From assembly GCF_009618275.1 (NCBI RefSeq), contig NZ_WIAD01000027.1:1-64000 (forward strand): a stretch of 64,000 bases of DNA, given 5' to 3'. The notes beneath the pieces were generated by a model, which had not been told where the DNA came from, did no database searches, and saw nothing but the letters and a program-made list of their open reading frames with translations. The stretch is from Roseimaritima sediminicola. GTDB lineage: Bacteria; Planctomycetota; Planctomycetia; Pirellulales; Pirellulaceae. Positions 1 through 8,714 of this stretch are shown here, in pieces. Position numbers and translations under genes: made by a program. Each line of letters opens with the position of its first letter. Within the stretch, counting starts at the first letter, position 1.

Positions 1-1
1 A

Positions 2-250
2 CGCATTGGCCGGGCGTACGCGCCGCAGGGCGAGTCGGCCGAGGCCGCGGTGGAAGAGCTCGACGCGACGCCAGCCGAAACGCTGTACGACGCCGCCGAC
101 GAACTGGCCGTGCTGGACGCTGGCGGTCGCGGGGAATCGAGCGGCCAGTCGTGGCCGGGTGAGGATGCGAGTGTCAGCCGTTCTTCGGAAGACGAAGCCA
201 GTGAGCAAGAGCTGGATGACACGCTTACGCTGCTGGCCGCCGCGAGGTAG
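2..250 (+). CDS. 3' end of an unknown gene (partial)
   Basis: An open frame enters from the left edge and ends in TAG at 248-250, giving 82 residues of a C-terminus. The tail is rich in Glu, Asp, Ala and Ser (for example DATPAETLYDAADELAVLDA) and has no membrane segment or motif I recognise. It is probably the acidic, flexible end of a longer protein. The gene converges on fliG, and the space between the two stop codons is filled by a repeat array. A longer open frame at 6-1046 on the same strand is antisense to fliG and is discounted. The start and the function cannot be judged. Confidence 0.5.
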   Translation, partial: RIGRAYAPQGESAEAAVEELDATPAETLYDAADELAVLDAGGRGESSGQSWPGEDASVSRSSEDEASEQELDDTLTLLAAAR

Positions 251-266
251 GCGGGGGAGTGGGGGG

Positions 267-473
267 CTTTCACAGGCTGGAAGCCCATGCCACTGGTTTT
301 CACAGGCTGGAAGCCTATGCCACTGCTTTCACAGGCTGGAAGCCTATGCCACTGCTTTCACAGGCTGGAAGCCTATGCCACTGGTTTCACAGGCTGGAAG
401 CCTATGCCACTGGTTTTCACAGGCTGGAAGCCTATGCCACTGGTTTTCACAGGCTGGAAGCCTATGCCACTGG
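267..473. repeat. Seven-unit hairpin repeat array (AGGCT-GGA-AGCCT)
   Basis: Seven units of 28-30 bp, each carrying CAGGCTGGAAGCCTATGCC followed by ACTG and a short TTTCA spacer; core units start near 273, 303, 332, 361, 390, 420 and 450. Each core folds as AGGCT-GGA-AGCCT. The array fills the space between the stop codons of two convergent genes and touches the fliG stop codon. The same unit occurs three times at 6332-6413. There are no unique spacers, so it is not CRISPR. Confidence 0.9.
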
Positions 474-1502
474 TTAGGTGACGTAGGCTTCTTCCTCTTC
501 GCCGGTGGGGCGGGAGATTTCGCCGGAGTCTTCCAGGTGGCGGACGATGTCGACGATCTTTTGCTGGACCGCTTCGACTTCGGAAACGCGGACGCTGCCG
601 AGGTAGCCGATCTCTTCTTTCAGGTTGTCGGCCGCGCGGCTGCTCATGTTCCGCATCACCTTTTCCTGCAGGGCTTGGCTGGCGCCTTTGAGGGCCATGG
701 CCCACTGCGAGGTTTCGACGTTCTTCAGCAGGGACTGGATGTCCCGATCACCCAGTTTGACGACGTCTTCGAAGACGAACATCAGTCGGCGGATGCCGTC
801 GGACAGTTCGGGGTCTTCTTCGTTCAAGGCTTCCATGACGTTGCGTTCGATCGAACGCTCGGAGACGTTCAAGATCTCGGCCACGCTTTCCGCCCCGCCC
901 ACACTGCTCTGCTTCTGGCTGACCATCGTGCTGAGCCGTTGTTCGAGGCCGCGTTCCAGCTCGTCGACGGCTTCGGGGCTGGTGCGGCCCATCGAAGCGA
1001 TGCGGCGGATCACTTCCAGTTGCTTGTCCGGCGGCAATCCCGCTAACAGTTCCGCTCCATACGCCCCCCCACAGTGGCTCATCAACAGTGCGATCGTCTG
1101 CGGGTGTTCCTCGTGGATGAACTGCAGCAGGGTTTGGGGATCGACCTTCTTGAGAAACCCAAAGGGCATCGCATCGATGGTCTGCTGGAGGTTGCCCAGC
1201 AGGTCGCTGGCGTCTTTACCGAGCGCCGCCTTGATCAGCTCTTTGGCGCGTTCCAAACCGCCTTCGCTGGCATAGACCGAACTGGCCTTGCTGGTCAGGA
1301 ACTCGGCCATCACGACTTCTTGCTCGTCGCCGCCGACCGATTCCATTTGCGCGATCTTGATGCTGATCGCTTCGATATGGCGCTGCGGCAGTTTGCCCAG
1401 CACGGCGGCCGCGGCGGTGGTCGGCAGCGTCATCATCAGGATGGCGGCTTTGCGCAGGCCATCCTCATCCAAGGTTGCCAGATCGTTCGACACGCTCGCC
1501 AT
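474..1502 (-). CDS. fliG: Flagellar motor switch protein FliG
   Basis: The 342-residue product matches the length of FliG, the rotor protein that sits on the FliF ring and takes torque from the MotA/B stator. The N-terminal part contains DGLRKAAILMMTLP, typical of the FliF-binding domain. The middle contains HPQTIALLMSHC, the EHPQT-type armadillo motif. The C-terminal torque domain contains MFVFEDVVKLGDRDIQSLL with its charged residues. The ATG at 1502 is preceded by a GGTGG-like ribosome site. No other flagellar gene is visible nearby, so this is a stand-alone copy, as is common in planctomycetes. The stop codon abuts the hairpin array at 267-473. The identification is firm. Confidence 0.96.
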   Translation of the reverse strand: MASVSNDLATLDEDGLRKAAILMMTLPTTAAAAVLGKLPQRHIEAISIKIAQMESVGGDEQEVVMAEFLTSKASSVYASEGGLERAKELIKAALGKDASDLLGNLQQTIDAMPFGFLKKVDPQTLLQFIHEEHPQTIALLMSHCGGAYGAELLAGLPPDKQLEVIRRIASMGRTSPEAVDELERGLEQRLSTMVSQKQSSVGGAESVAEILNVSERSIERNVMEALNEEDPELSDGIRRLMFVFEDVVKLGDRDIQSLLKNVETSQWAMALKGASQALQEKVMRNMSSRAADNLKEEIGYLGSVRVSEVEAVQQKIVDIVRHLEDSGEISRPTGEEEEAYVT

Positions 1503-1648
1503 GGGCCACCACCGTCAATATCAGTCCGCCGAGAAGGTTCCGCTTCGGATTGTTAGTATCGGATGGGGTGGCTGCGATCGATAAGCGTTGCGGGCCGCGG
1601 CAGGCAGGACGCCCTCCGGAAGGTTGCGAGTCGTAGCGGCTGGACGGG

Positions 1649-2164
1649 TTATTGCGGCGAGGCGGACCAAGGCAAGCGGCAGACGCCCCACTGGCCGTGG
1701 TTTTCGTCGACCGCCACTTCGATCCAGGTGAGCGCCTCGCCAAAGGCCTCTCGGGTTTGCTCGCGTACCCGTTCGGCCAATACGCGAGCCAGTTCCTCGG
1801 CCGTGGTGTTCACGACCGGCAACAGGATGCAGTCCTCGTTGGGAAAAACCCAGCGGCGCTCGCGAAACGTCGCGGTGGTTTCCTTGTCGTCGCTGTGGAC
1901 CTTGATTTCCGCATGGTCGGTGGGAAGCAGCACGTGGTGATCCCACTGGGTGGTTTCTCGTAGAACCGCATCGCGCAGCGCGATAAAGTCGACCACATAG
2001 CGATTCTCGTCCAAGGGGCCCTCGACGGCCACCCGAACACCATAGTTGTGGCCATGCAGCCGTTCGCAGATGTCGCCGGCAAAGGTGATGAAGTGAGCGG
2101 CGGAGAAAACAAACGTCTCTTTGCTGACATCGACCCGAAAGGTGGGGCCGGAGGAAGCGGACAT
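1649..2164 (-). CDS. queD: 6-carboxytetrahydropterin synthase / 6-pyruvoyl-tetrahydropterin synthase family
   Basis: A 171-residue protein of the PTPS/QueD fold. QueD converts dihydroneopterin triphosphate to 6-carboxytetrahydropterin in queuosine and 7-deazaguanine synthesis. Visible features are FSAAHF with zinc ligand His24 and ICERLHGHNYGV, which supplies Cys33 in the C-x3-HGH arrangement expected for QueD together with zinc ligands His37 and His39. WDHHVLLP and TTAEELARVL follow, matching the conserved acidic/His and Glu-anchored motifs. The ATG at 2164 has AAGGATC upstream. No other queuosine gene is in the window. Planctomycetes also use PTPS relatives in tetrahydromethanopterin synthesis, so the pathway is less certain than the fold. 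Confidence 0.82.
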   Translation of the reverse strand: MSASSGPTFRVDVSKETFVFSAAHFITFAGDICERLHGHNYGVRVAVEGPLDENRYVVDFIALRDAVLRETTQWDHHVLLPTDHAEIKVHSDDKETTATFRERRWVFPNEDCILLPVVNTTAEELARVLAERVREQTREAFGEALTWIEVAVDENHGQWGVCRLPWSASPQ

Positions 2165-2584
2165 CGCGATGATCCTTGGTTTATTCTAAATCTCGTGCTT
2201 CGCCGCACGCCGAACCACCCGGCGCACGCCGTACTCGTACTCGATCCCGCATCGTACACGGTCTACGATTGCGTCACGACCAGGCCCGAGCATCGCGTGC
2301 CGGTGATCGCCGCGACCACCACAGGCGGAGCGACCGGCCCAGGCGCCGCGACCACCACAGACGCAGCGACCGGTACAGGCGGTGCGACCGGTACAGGCGG
2401 TGCGACCGGCAGAGGCGGTGCGGTGGGTCGATGGGCCGCTAGAATGGATTGGCAAAGTGCCGCCCCGCTGAAAGCGGTAGGGCTCGGGGGCGATACCAGG
2501 CAGTATACCTGTGTTCCGATATTCCTGTGTTCCGGCATCCCTGTGTTCCGGCGTTGATGGTCCCCTGTTACGAATCCCCCCACT
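2165..2584. repeat. Intergenic stretch with short degenerate tandem repeats
   Basis: This gene-free 420 bp holds a degenerate 9-18 bp repeat of the type GGCGGTGCGACCGGTACA at about 2305-2425. A second short repeat of TGTTCCG with variable spacers lies at about 2510-2556. Open frames across it read as low-complexity Gly/Ala/Thr or Pro/Val strings and overlap queD, so I do not treat them as genes. The region separates divergent genes and should hold both promoters, but I see no convincing -35/-10 pair. Confidence 0.6.
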
Positions 2585-3817
2585 TTGGGTCTGCTTGTGC
2601 TCAGTCGTCGTTTGCCGCTCGGTACCTATTTCGGTATCGGCCTGTATGTCCACTGGACGTTCTCGTTGCTGTTGTTGGCCATTGCGGTCGAGCGTTTTAA
2701 CAGCGGACACGGCTGGCCTCAGGTCCTGGCGATGTTGGCCGTGGTGCTGACGATGTACTTCTGTGTCACGCTGCACGAGTACGGCCATGCGTTGATGGCT
2801 CGAAGGTTCGGCGTCGGGACGCGCGACATCACGCTGCTGCCGATCGGCGGCGTGGCCCGCCTGGAACAGATGCCGCGGGTGCCCTGGCAGGAGTTATTGA
2901 TTGCCGTGGCCGGACCGGCGGTCAACGTGGTGATCGCCGGCGTCCTGGCGGCCGTGGTGATCGCGACCAGTTTGCTGTGGGATGGCTTTTTGCAACGGGC
3001 TTGGCGTGGGATGGCGGAGTTGGATTCGGGGGGCATCACCGGTCCGGGTTTCTTGATGGTCATCCTGATTTCGAATGTTGCTCTGGTGCTGTTCAATATG
3101 ATCCCGGCCTTTCCCATGGACGGCGGTCGCGTGCTGCGCAGTGTTCTGGCGATGGTGGTGGATTATCGCCGGGCCACCTGGTGGGCGTCTCGCATCGGCT
3201 TGGGCTGTGCCCTCTTGATGGCCAGTTTTGCTTGGATCAATTCGTTCTATGTGATGTTGTTGATCGCCGGTTTTGTGGCCTGGGCAGGCATGGTGGAAGC
3301 CAAGCAGGTGAATATTACGGAATCGGTGCGGGGGCTGCGGGTCGCCGACGCGATGATCGCGATGGACAGCCACAGCGTCCCGGTTTCGGCAACGGATTCG
3401 CTGGACGAATTGTCCCAGCGGTGGCACGGGGAACCGCTCCGCGTGTTGCCGGTGGTGGATTCCGGCGGCTTTTTGGTGGGCGTCGTTCACCTGCGTGATG
3501 CGGCTTCCGCGGCCAGCGAGGGCGGCGGCGATCAACTGGTCGCCTCGATCGTCCGCCAGGACTTGCCCACGGTGCATCCCGACCAGGAGGTCGAAAGCGT
3601 GCTGACCCAGCCACCGCCGGGGCGGGTGCGGCAATTGCCCGTGGTTTCCTACGCCGGATTGTTTCTGGGGATCTTGGACCTGGATAGTCTGCTCGAGCGA
3701 GCCGCGTTGGCTCGTCAGCGAGCGGCTGCCGCGGCGGCTCCGGGACAGCCGCCGGAGCCCTCCGATCCCCTGCCGGCAACGCACCGCGGCGACGACGGGA
3801 CGCTGTTCTCGACATGA
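2585..3817 (+). CDS. Site-2-protease-like membrane zinc metalloprotease (M50) with CBS domains
   Basis: The 410-residue protein begins with a block of membrane segments. The second carries HEYGH, the HExxH zinc site of M50 intramembrane proteases. A later segment carries NMIPAFPMDGGR, the conserved N-x-x-P...DG motif holding the third zinc ligand. After about residue 240 come two CBS-like halves (around VADAMIAMDSHSVPVS and RQDLPTVHPDQEVE), which usually bind adenosyl nucleotides. The tail is Ala/Pro-rich and disordered. Such proteases cleave membrane-bound regulators inside the bilayer. The start shown is a TTG without a clear ribosome site; GTG at 2597 is an alternative. Substrate unknown. 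Confidence 0.9.
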   Translation: MGLLVLSRRLPLGTYFGIGLYVHWTFSLLLLAIAVERFNSGHGWPQVLAMLAVVLTMYFCVTLHEYGHALMARRFGVGTRDITLLPIGGVARLEQMPRVPWQELLIAVAGPAVNVVIAGVLAAVVIATSLLWDGFLQRAWRGMAELDSGGITGPGFLMVILISNVALVLFNMIPAFPMDGGRVLRSVLAMVVDYRRATWWASRIGLGCALLMASFAWINSFYVMLLIAGFVAWAGMVEAKQVNITESVRGLRVADAMIAMDSHSVPVSATDSLDELSQRWHGEPLRVLPVVDSGGFLVGVVHLRDAASAASEGGGDQLVASIVRQDLPTVHPDQEVESVLTQPPPGRVRQLPVVSYAGLFLGILDLDSLLERAALARQRAAAAAAPGQPPEPSDPLPATHRGDDGTLFST

Positions 3818-3908
3818 GTCTCCGCCGGACCGGCCGAATTTTTTCAAAAAGTTGCACGGAAAGCCGGCGCGGTTGGCACTATTGAAGGGTAGAGGAGAAC
3901 CACGAACC

Positions 3909-6350
3909 ATGCGATTGACCCTGCGAACCCTGTTGGCGCTGCGAAACAAGACGCTCAGCGCCCAAGACGAAGCGGTGCTGAGCGAGAAAGTCCGCGAGAG
4001 CAGCTACGCCCAGCAATTACTTGAATCGATTGCCGAAGTCGTCCGCAACGCTCGGCTGTCGGCTCTGCCCCCGTCGGCGACCGGTCCGACCGACGATCCG
4101 AACGTGATGGCCGAGTATTTGGACAGCACGCTGCCGCCGGAACAGGCTGCCGAGGTCGATCGGACGTGCCTCGAGTCGCCGCTGCATCTGGGCGAAGCGG
4201 CCGGTGCCCACGAGGTCCTGACCTTGGTGCTGGGCAAGCCGGCCGAGGTGCCGAGCGAGCTGCGCGATCGCGTCTACGAGATCCGTAACCACATCGCGGA
4301 AACGCAGGAGGCGGCGGGCGGAACGGCCGCCCTGCACGGGGCCGTCCCGCCCGGGGCGGACGGTGCAGCCGGCGCCCGGGAGCCGACCCTGGAACCGACG
4401 AAGGTCAAACCCGTCAGCCTGAATGATTCGGGGGCCTTTCAGGCGGCCACCCGTCTGCGGCCCCGCGAGTCCACGCGGCTGGAAACCGGCGACGAGATGT
4501 CCCCGTCGGCCGATGTGCTCCTGGCTCGCCGAGGACAATTAAATGCGGCCGAAGCCAGCGAGATCTTTGGCGACCGCTTGCGTACCTCGCGGATCGTGCC
4601 GTGGTTGGTCAGCTTGGCATTGTTGGCGGTGTTCCTGTTCGTGTTGAAACAAGCTTTCGGACCGCTGCTGGGAGACCGCGGCACCGTCGCCACCTTGACG
4701 GAGGATCCGGACCCGCAACCCCGCATCGAAGAACCCGCCAGCACCGACGAACCGGTCGAATCCGACGAACCGGTCGACGCGGTACCGAGAACCGCCGGCG
4801 ATGCGACGAATCCCACGCCGCCTGAGTTGCCTCCGCCGACTGCGGCCCAGACAAACGACTCGCCGACCTCATCCAATCCTGGCCCATCCAATCCTGGCCC
4901 GTCCAATCCGGCACCAGCCAGCCCCAACCCGTCCAGCCCAGACGCCGCGAATCCGAACCCGACGAGGAACCCGAGCGACACCGCGGCCGCCGATGCGATG
5001 GAGACGCCCAGCCCAGGCGACGCCTCACCGTCGGTCGAGAGCAACCCTCAGGACGACCTGCCGGTGGTGGAGGAAGTTACCGATGGTTCGAGCGGCGGTG
5101 ATCGCGCCAACGACGTCGACGGTTCGATGACTGCCGAGGAACCCGATGCGCCGGTCGCGGACGCCGGCGTCACGCCGGCCTCCGACTCCGCTTCTCCGGT
5201 CGTCACCACGGCCGCTTCGAATGCTCTGTTGATCGCGCTGCCGAGGGGCGCCGAGCAGTGGCAGCGGCTGGGCAACGAGACCGCGGTGGCGGTGGGCACG
5301 ACCCTGATCACGCCGCCCGGGTTCCGGAACCAGGTCGTCGCCGGCGATCGCTATGAGTTGACTGCGATCGGACCGACCATGCTGCAGATCGGTTTGGCCG
5401 GTGATCAAGGGGAACTGAATGTGCAGGGCGGCCGCGTGGTGATCGTTGCTCGGCAGCCCGACTTAACTCTGTCGATTCGGTTTGGCTCGCGATTGGCCGA
5501 AGTCCATATTCCCGAAGCCGGCGGGACATTGGCCGTGCACGTCGATGCGTTCCGGTCTCCGGGAACCGATCCCACCATCGCCGAGAACCGCGTGCTGGTG
5601 ACCCGGGCGCTGGCCGTCGAGGGACCGCTGGACTGGCGGCTCGGCGAGGCGGCCGCCGAGTCGCTGGAGACCGATCAACAGTGGACCCTGATCGGCGATG
5701 GCGACGCGGACATCACGACGATGGACGAGCAACCGGACTGGATCGAGCGGGCGGCCGAGAGCGCGATCGAAACGTCGGCCCGCGAGACCCTGGTTTCGCT
5801 GTTGGCCGAAGACCAACCCATCGCGATGGTCCTGCGCGGGGCGCTGTCGTTTCGCCGCGCCGAAGTGGCCGCTCTGGCCGCACGGACGCTGTTGCAGATG
5901 GGACACGCCGACGTCTACTTCGGCACCGAAGGCGTCCTCAACGACCCCAAACAAAAATCCTATTGGTCGGAGCACGTCCTGGCGCTCAAGTCGCGAATCG
6001 ACCACAGTCCGGCGGCGGCCGAGGATGTTCTGAACGACGCGCTGGCCATGGACCCGGCCAATGCCCAGACCCTGTTCCGCTTGCTGTGGGATTATTCACC
6101 CGAACAGCTGCAGGCCGGCGATGACGCGTCCCTGGTCGCTTTGTTGGACAGTCCTCACATGGCCGTCCGTGTGTTGGCGATCGAAGCCTTGCGGCGGATC
6201 ACCGGGACGACCCTGTTCTATAAACCGGATCAGGACGTGGCCACGCGGCGCAAGAACGACATCAAGAAGTGGGAGGCGCGGCTGCGGCGCGAAGACATTC
6301 GCTGGCAGACCGTCCCAATCGCCGGCGAAACCAGTGGCATAGGCTTCTAG
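3909..6350 (+). CDS. Large single-span membrane protein with Pro/Asn-rich region, lineage-specific
   Basis: I chose ATG 3909 over an in-frame ATG at 3852 because AGGAGAA lies just upstream; this gives 813 residues. The first 110 residues (starting MRLTLRTLLALRNKTLS) resemble the cytoplasmic N-terminus of a planctomycete family with an anti-sigma-like layout. A membrane span follows near residues 228-250 (IVPWLVSLALLAVFLFVLK). Next comes a long low-complexity stretch rich in Pro, Ser, Asn, Asp and Glu, with a repeated NPGPS unit, then a folded C-terminal part (LLQMGHADVYFG, LRRITGTTLFY). No catalytic motif is recognised. The last five residues, SGIGF, and the TAG stop come from a hairpin repeat that runs into the gene. 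Confidence 0.85.
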   Translation: MRLTLRTLLALRNKTLSAQDEAVLSEKVRESSYAQQLLESIAEVVRNARLSALPPSATGPTDDPNVMAEYLDSTLPPEQAAEVDRTCLESPLHLGEAAGAHEVLTLVLGKPAEVPSELRDRVYEIRNHIAETQEAAGGTAALHGAVPPGADGAAGAREPTLEPTKVKPVSLNDSGAFQAATRLRPRESTRLETGDEMSPSADVLLARRGQLNAAEASEIFGDRLRTSRIVPWLVSLALLAVFLFVLKQAFGPLLGDRGTVATLTEDPDPQPRIEEPASTDEPVESDEPVDAVPRTAGDATNPTPPELPPPTAAQTNDSPTSSNPGPSNPGPSNPAPASPNPSSPDAANPNPTRNPSDTAAADAMETPSPGDASPSVESNPQDDLPVVEEVTDGSSGGDRANDVDGSMTAEEPDAPVADAGVTPASDSASPVVTTAASNALLIALPRGAEQWQRLGNETAVAVGTTLITPPGFRNQVVAGDRYELTAIGPTMLQIGLAGDQGELNVQGGRVVIVARQPDLTLSIRFGSRLAEVHIPEAGGTLAVHVDAFRSPGTDPTIAENRVLVTRALAVEGPLDWRLGEAAAESLETDQQWTLIGDGDADITTMDEQPDWIERAAESAIETSARETLVSLLAEDQPIAMVLRGALSFRRAEVAALAARTLLQMGHADVYFGTEGVLNDPKQKSYWSEHVLALKSRIDHSPAAAEDVLNDALAMDPANAQTLFRLLWDYSPEQLQAGDDASLVALLDSPHMAVRVLAIEALRRITGTTLFYKPDQDVATRRKNDIKKWEARLRREDIRWQTVPIAGETSGIGF

Positions 6351-6413
6351 CCTGTGAGCAGTGGCATAGGCTTCCAGCCTGTGAAAGCAGTGGCATAGGC
6401 TTCCAGCCTGTGA
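6332..6413. repeat. Three-unit hairpin repeat (AGGCT-TCY-AGCCT)
   Basis: Three units with AGTGGCATAGGCTTCCAGCC as core, the reverse orientation of the array at 267-473. Both arrays read TCC or TCT in the loop in the sense direction of the gene they follow. The first unit has loop TCT instead of TCC, which makes the in-frame TAG of the upstream gene. Confidence 0.9.
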
Positions 6414-6419
6414 AAGCAG

Positions 6420-6491
6420 TAGCCGTAGCCGTAGCCGCCAGACTTTCGGGCTTTTCTCCTTTTCGATCCAATCTCTGGCGAGATCGGCTAC
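6420..6491. repeat. Dispersed inverted-repeat element (GTAGCTGA...TCGCCAGA family)
   Basis: An element of about 70 bp with outer arms resembling GTAGC...CGCCAGA and TCTGGCGAGATCGGCTAC. Related copies lie at 25874-25941, 27660-27765 and 53316-53392. Its right arm overlaps the nadE stop: the TAG read on the minus strand at 6490-6488 is part of the terminal GTAGC. The arms could form a long hairpin at the mRNA 3' end. Confidence 0.75.
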
Positions 6492-8569
6492 CCCTTCCAC
6501 GGGCCGCGGTCGGCGTCGCTGGGCATCCGCCAATCGCCGCGCGGTGACAGGCTGACCGAGCCGACTTTGGGGCCGTCGGGAACGCAGCTGCGTTTGAACT
6601 GGTTGGCAAAGAACCGCCGGTAAAACGTCTCCAGCGTCTTTTCGATCTGCTCCGCCGGATAGGCCTGTGAGAACTGGGCATGGCGAGCCAGGAAGAGGAT
6701 CTTCTCGGGCGTGAAGCCGTTGCGGACGACGTGGTAGAGGAAGAAGTCGTGCAGCTCGTACGGCCCGAGCGTGTCTTCGGTTTCCTGGCGGATTGTACCG
6801 TCCTCGGCCGGTGGCAGCAGCTCCGGCGAGATCGGCGTGTCGGCAATCGCATGGAGCAGTTCGCCATCGCGACCCTGGAAATAATGGTCCGCGGCGTACC
6901 GCACCAGGAACCGCACCAGCGTCTTCGGGATCGAGGTATTGACGTTGTACATCGACATGTGGTCGCCGTTGTACGTGCTCCACCCGAGCGCCTGTTCGGA
7001 CAGGTCGCCCGTGCCCAGGACGAATCCGCGGCTCATCAACAAGAACGTCCGCAGCCGGGCTTGAACGTTTTCAAACACCAGGTCGCCCTCTCCCGCATCG
7101 GTTTGCACCAGTCGCTGTTGCAGGGTCGCAGCGTCCATTCCCTCGGTCAAGGCGATGCCCAGCGGGGCGTGATCGAGCGACCGAAAGGCTTGCAGCGACA
7201 ACTCGCGGATGTCGATGCGTTCGCTGGAAATGCCCAGTACCCGCATCAGTTCCGTGGCGTTGCTTTCGGTGCTCGCGGTCGTTCCGAAGCCGGGCATCGT
7301 GACGCCGTGGATGCGACTGCGAGGCCAGTCGTACTGGTCGCAGGCTTTGACCGCCACCAACAACGCCAAGGTGCTGTCCAGGCCGCCCGAGACGCCGATC
7401 ACCAAAGGCGAGGAAGCCGACAAGCGGCTGACGCGTTTGGCCAACGCCGCCGTTTGAATCTCAAAAATCTCCGCGCAGCGCGCCGCCAAGCCGCTGGGGT
7501 CCGAGGGCACGAAGGGCTGGGCAATCACACGCCGTAGCGGCGGGCGATCCGGCGAGCGATGGTCGGAAACGCGGGAGCCGCTCGAAGGGGTCGCCGTGTC
7601 AGACTCGCTGGAGGAAGCAGACGATTGCCGGCCGGTGTCCGGAGCTTTGACATCGATGAAGCGGAATGGATGCGGCAACAACCGTCGTCCATCATCGAAC
7701 GATCCGATCACCTGACGATCGTGCTGCAGCCGTTGCAGGTCGATGTCGGCCATCGCATGGGTCGCGCCTTGCCAGGGCAATTCGCCGTCGCCGACCCGCC
7801 GTGACTGGTCCAGCAACTGGCCGTTTTCGGCGATCATGCAGTGGCCCCCGAAGACCAGGTCCGTGGTCGATTCGGTGGGTCCGCTGCTGGCGTACACGTA
7901 ACCCGCGATGCAGCGACCCGACTGGCTGACCACCAGATCGCGGCGCCACTGGGCTTTGCCAACCACTTCGTTGCTGGCTGAAAGATTCAGCAGCACGTTC
8001 GCTCCGGCCACCGCTTGAAAACTGCTCGGCGGCAGCGGCGTCCACAGGTCTTCGCAAATCTCCATGCCGATGACCGCTTCGCCGTACCGCAGCAGCAGGT
8101 CCGTGCCGTAGGGGACTTGTTGGCCGGCGATGGTTACCACCGGGCCATCACCGGCGTCCCCGGCACGAAACCAACGCCCTTCGTAGAACTCTTTGTAGGT
8201 GGGCAAGAATTGTTTCGGTACCGCGGCGATCAGGCGGCCGCGGTGCATTGCAATCGCCGCATTCATCAACGAGGTTTCCGCTCGCAGTGGCATTCCCACG
8301 ACCACCAATTGGTCACTGCTGGCGGTTTGTTCGGCCAGCCGCAACAGTTGTTCCTCGGCGGCGTCCAGCAGCGGCAACTGGGCGAATAAGTCGGCGCAGG
8401 TGTAGCCGGTCAGGCCCAGTTCCGGCAGCAGGATCAAGTCGGCTTCGCCCAGCGGCGCGATCGCTTCGAGGATGGAATCGACGTTCTGCCGCGGATCGCC
8501 CACGGCCACCTCCGGTGAGACGGCGGCGACGCGAAACAGGCCATGCGGAGGAAATGTCTGGTCGTTCAA
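6488..8569 (-). CDS. nadE: NAD+ synthase, glutamine-hydrolysing
   Basis: The 693-residue, two-domain enzyme makes NAD+ from deamido-NAD+, ATP and glutamine, the last step of NAD synthesis. The N-terminal nitrilase-like glutaminase shows the full triad: Glu50 in LLPELGLTGY, Lys119 in VPKQFLP and Cys172 in GMEICEDLW. The C-terminal synthetase has the ATP-pyrophosphatase loop SGGLDSTLAL and the motif GTGDLSEQALGWSTYNGDHM. Length and layout match the long NadE of actinobacteria. A Ser-rich linker of about 50 residues separates the domains. The start is TTG at 8569 with no strong ribosome site; no better in-frame start exists upstream. It is divergent from the SRAP gene. Confidence 0.95.
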   Translation of the reverse strand: MNDQTFPPHGLFRVAAVSPEVAVGDPRQNVDSILEAIAPLGEADLILLPELGLTGYTCADLFAQLPLLDAAEEQLLRLAEQTASSDQLVVVGMPLRAETSLMNAAIAMHRGRLIAAVPKQFLPTYKEFYEGRWFRAGDAGDGPVVTIAGQQVPYGTDLLLRYGEAVIGMEICEDLWTPLPPSSFQAVAGANVLLNLSASNEVVGKAQWRRDLVVSQSGRCIAGYVYASSGPTESTTDLVFGGHCMIAENGQLLDQSRRVGDGELPWQGATHAMADIDLQRLQHDRQVIGSFDDGRRLLPHPFRFIDVKAPDTGRQSSASSSESDTATPSSGSRVSDHRSPDRPPLRRVIAQPFVPSDPSGLAARCAEIFEIQTAALAKRVSRLSASSPLVIGVSGGLDSTLALLVAVKACDQYDWPRSRIHGVTMPGFGTTASTESNATELMRVLGISSERIDIRELSLQAFRSLDHAPLGIALTEGMDAATLQQRLVQTDAGEGDLVFENVQARLRTFLLMSRGFVLGTGDLSEQALGWSTYNGDHMSMYNVNTSIPKTLVRFLVRYAADHYFQGRDGELLHAIADTPISPELLPPAEDGTIRQETEDTLGPYELHDFFLYHVVRNGFTPEKILFLARHAQFSQAYPAEQIEKTLETFYRRFFANQFKRSCVPDGPKVGSVSLSPRGDWRMPSDADRGPWKG

Positions 8570-8714
8570 AGTAAGTCACGGAAAAAGCGTTGGTCGAAAG
8601 AGCCACAGCTTGATTCTAACGTTCGGTCAACTCAGAATCAGGGGCGACTCGGAAACGAGCCGGGCAGCTCATCATCATATTTTTTCAAGCATGATCCTCG
8701 GGAGCGTGGCCAGC

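Noticed and set aside
267-473. Possible CRISPR array
   Set aside because: Units are adjacent or separated by near-identical 4-6 bp text; no unique spacers and no cas genes.
6-1046. 346-residue open frame on the plus strand
   Set aside because: It is antisense to fliG and crosses the hairpin array; its text is repeat translation plus reverse-complement noise.
2048-2557. 169-residue Gly/Thr-rich open frame
   Set aside because: It overlaps queD antisense and the low-complexity repeat; no start context.
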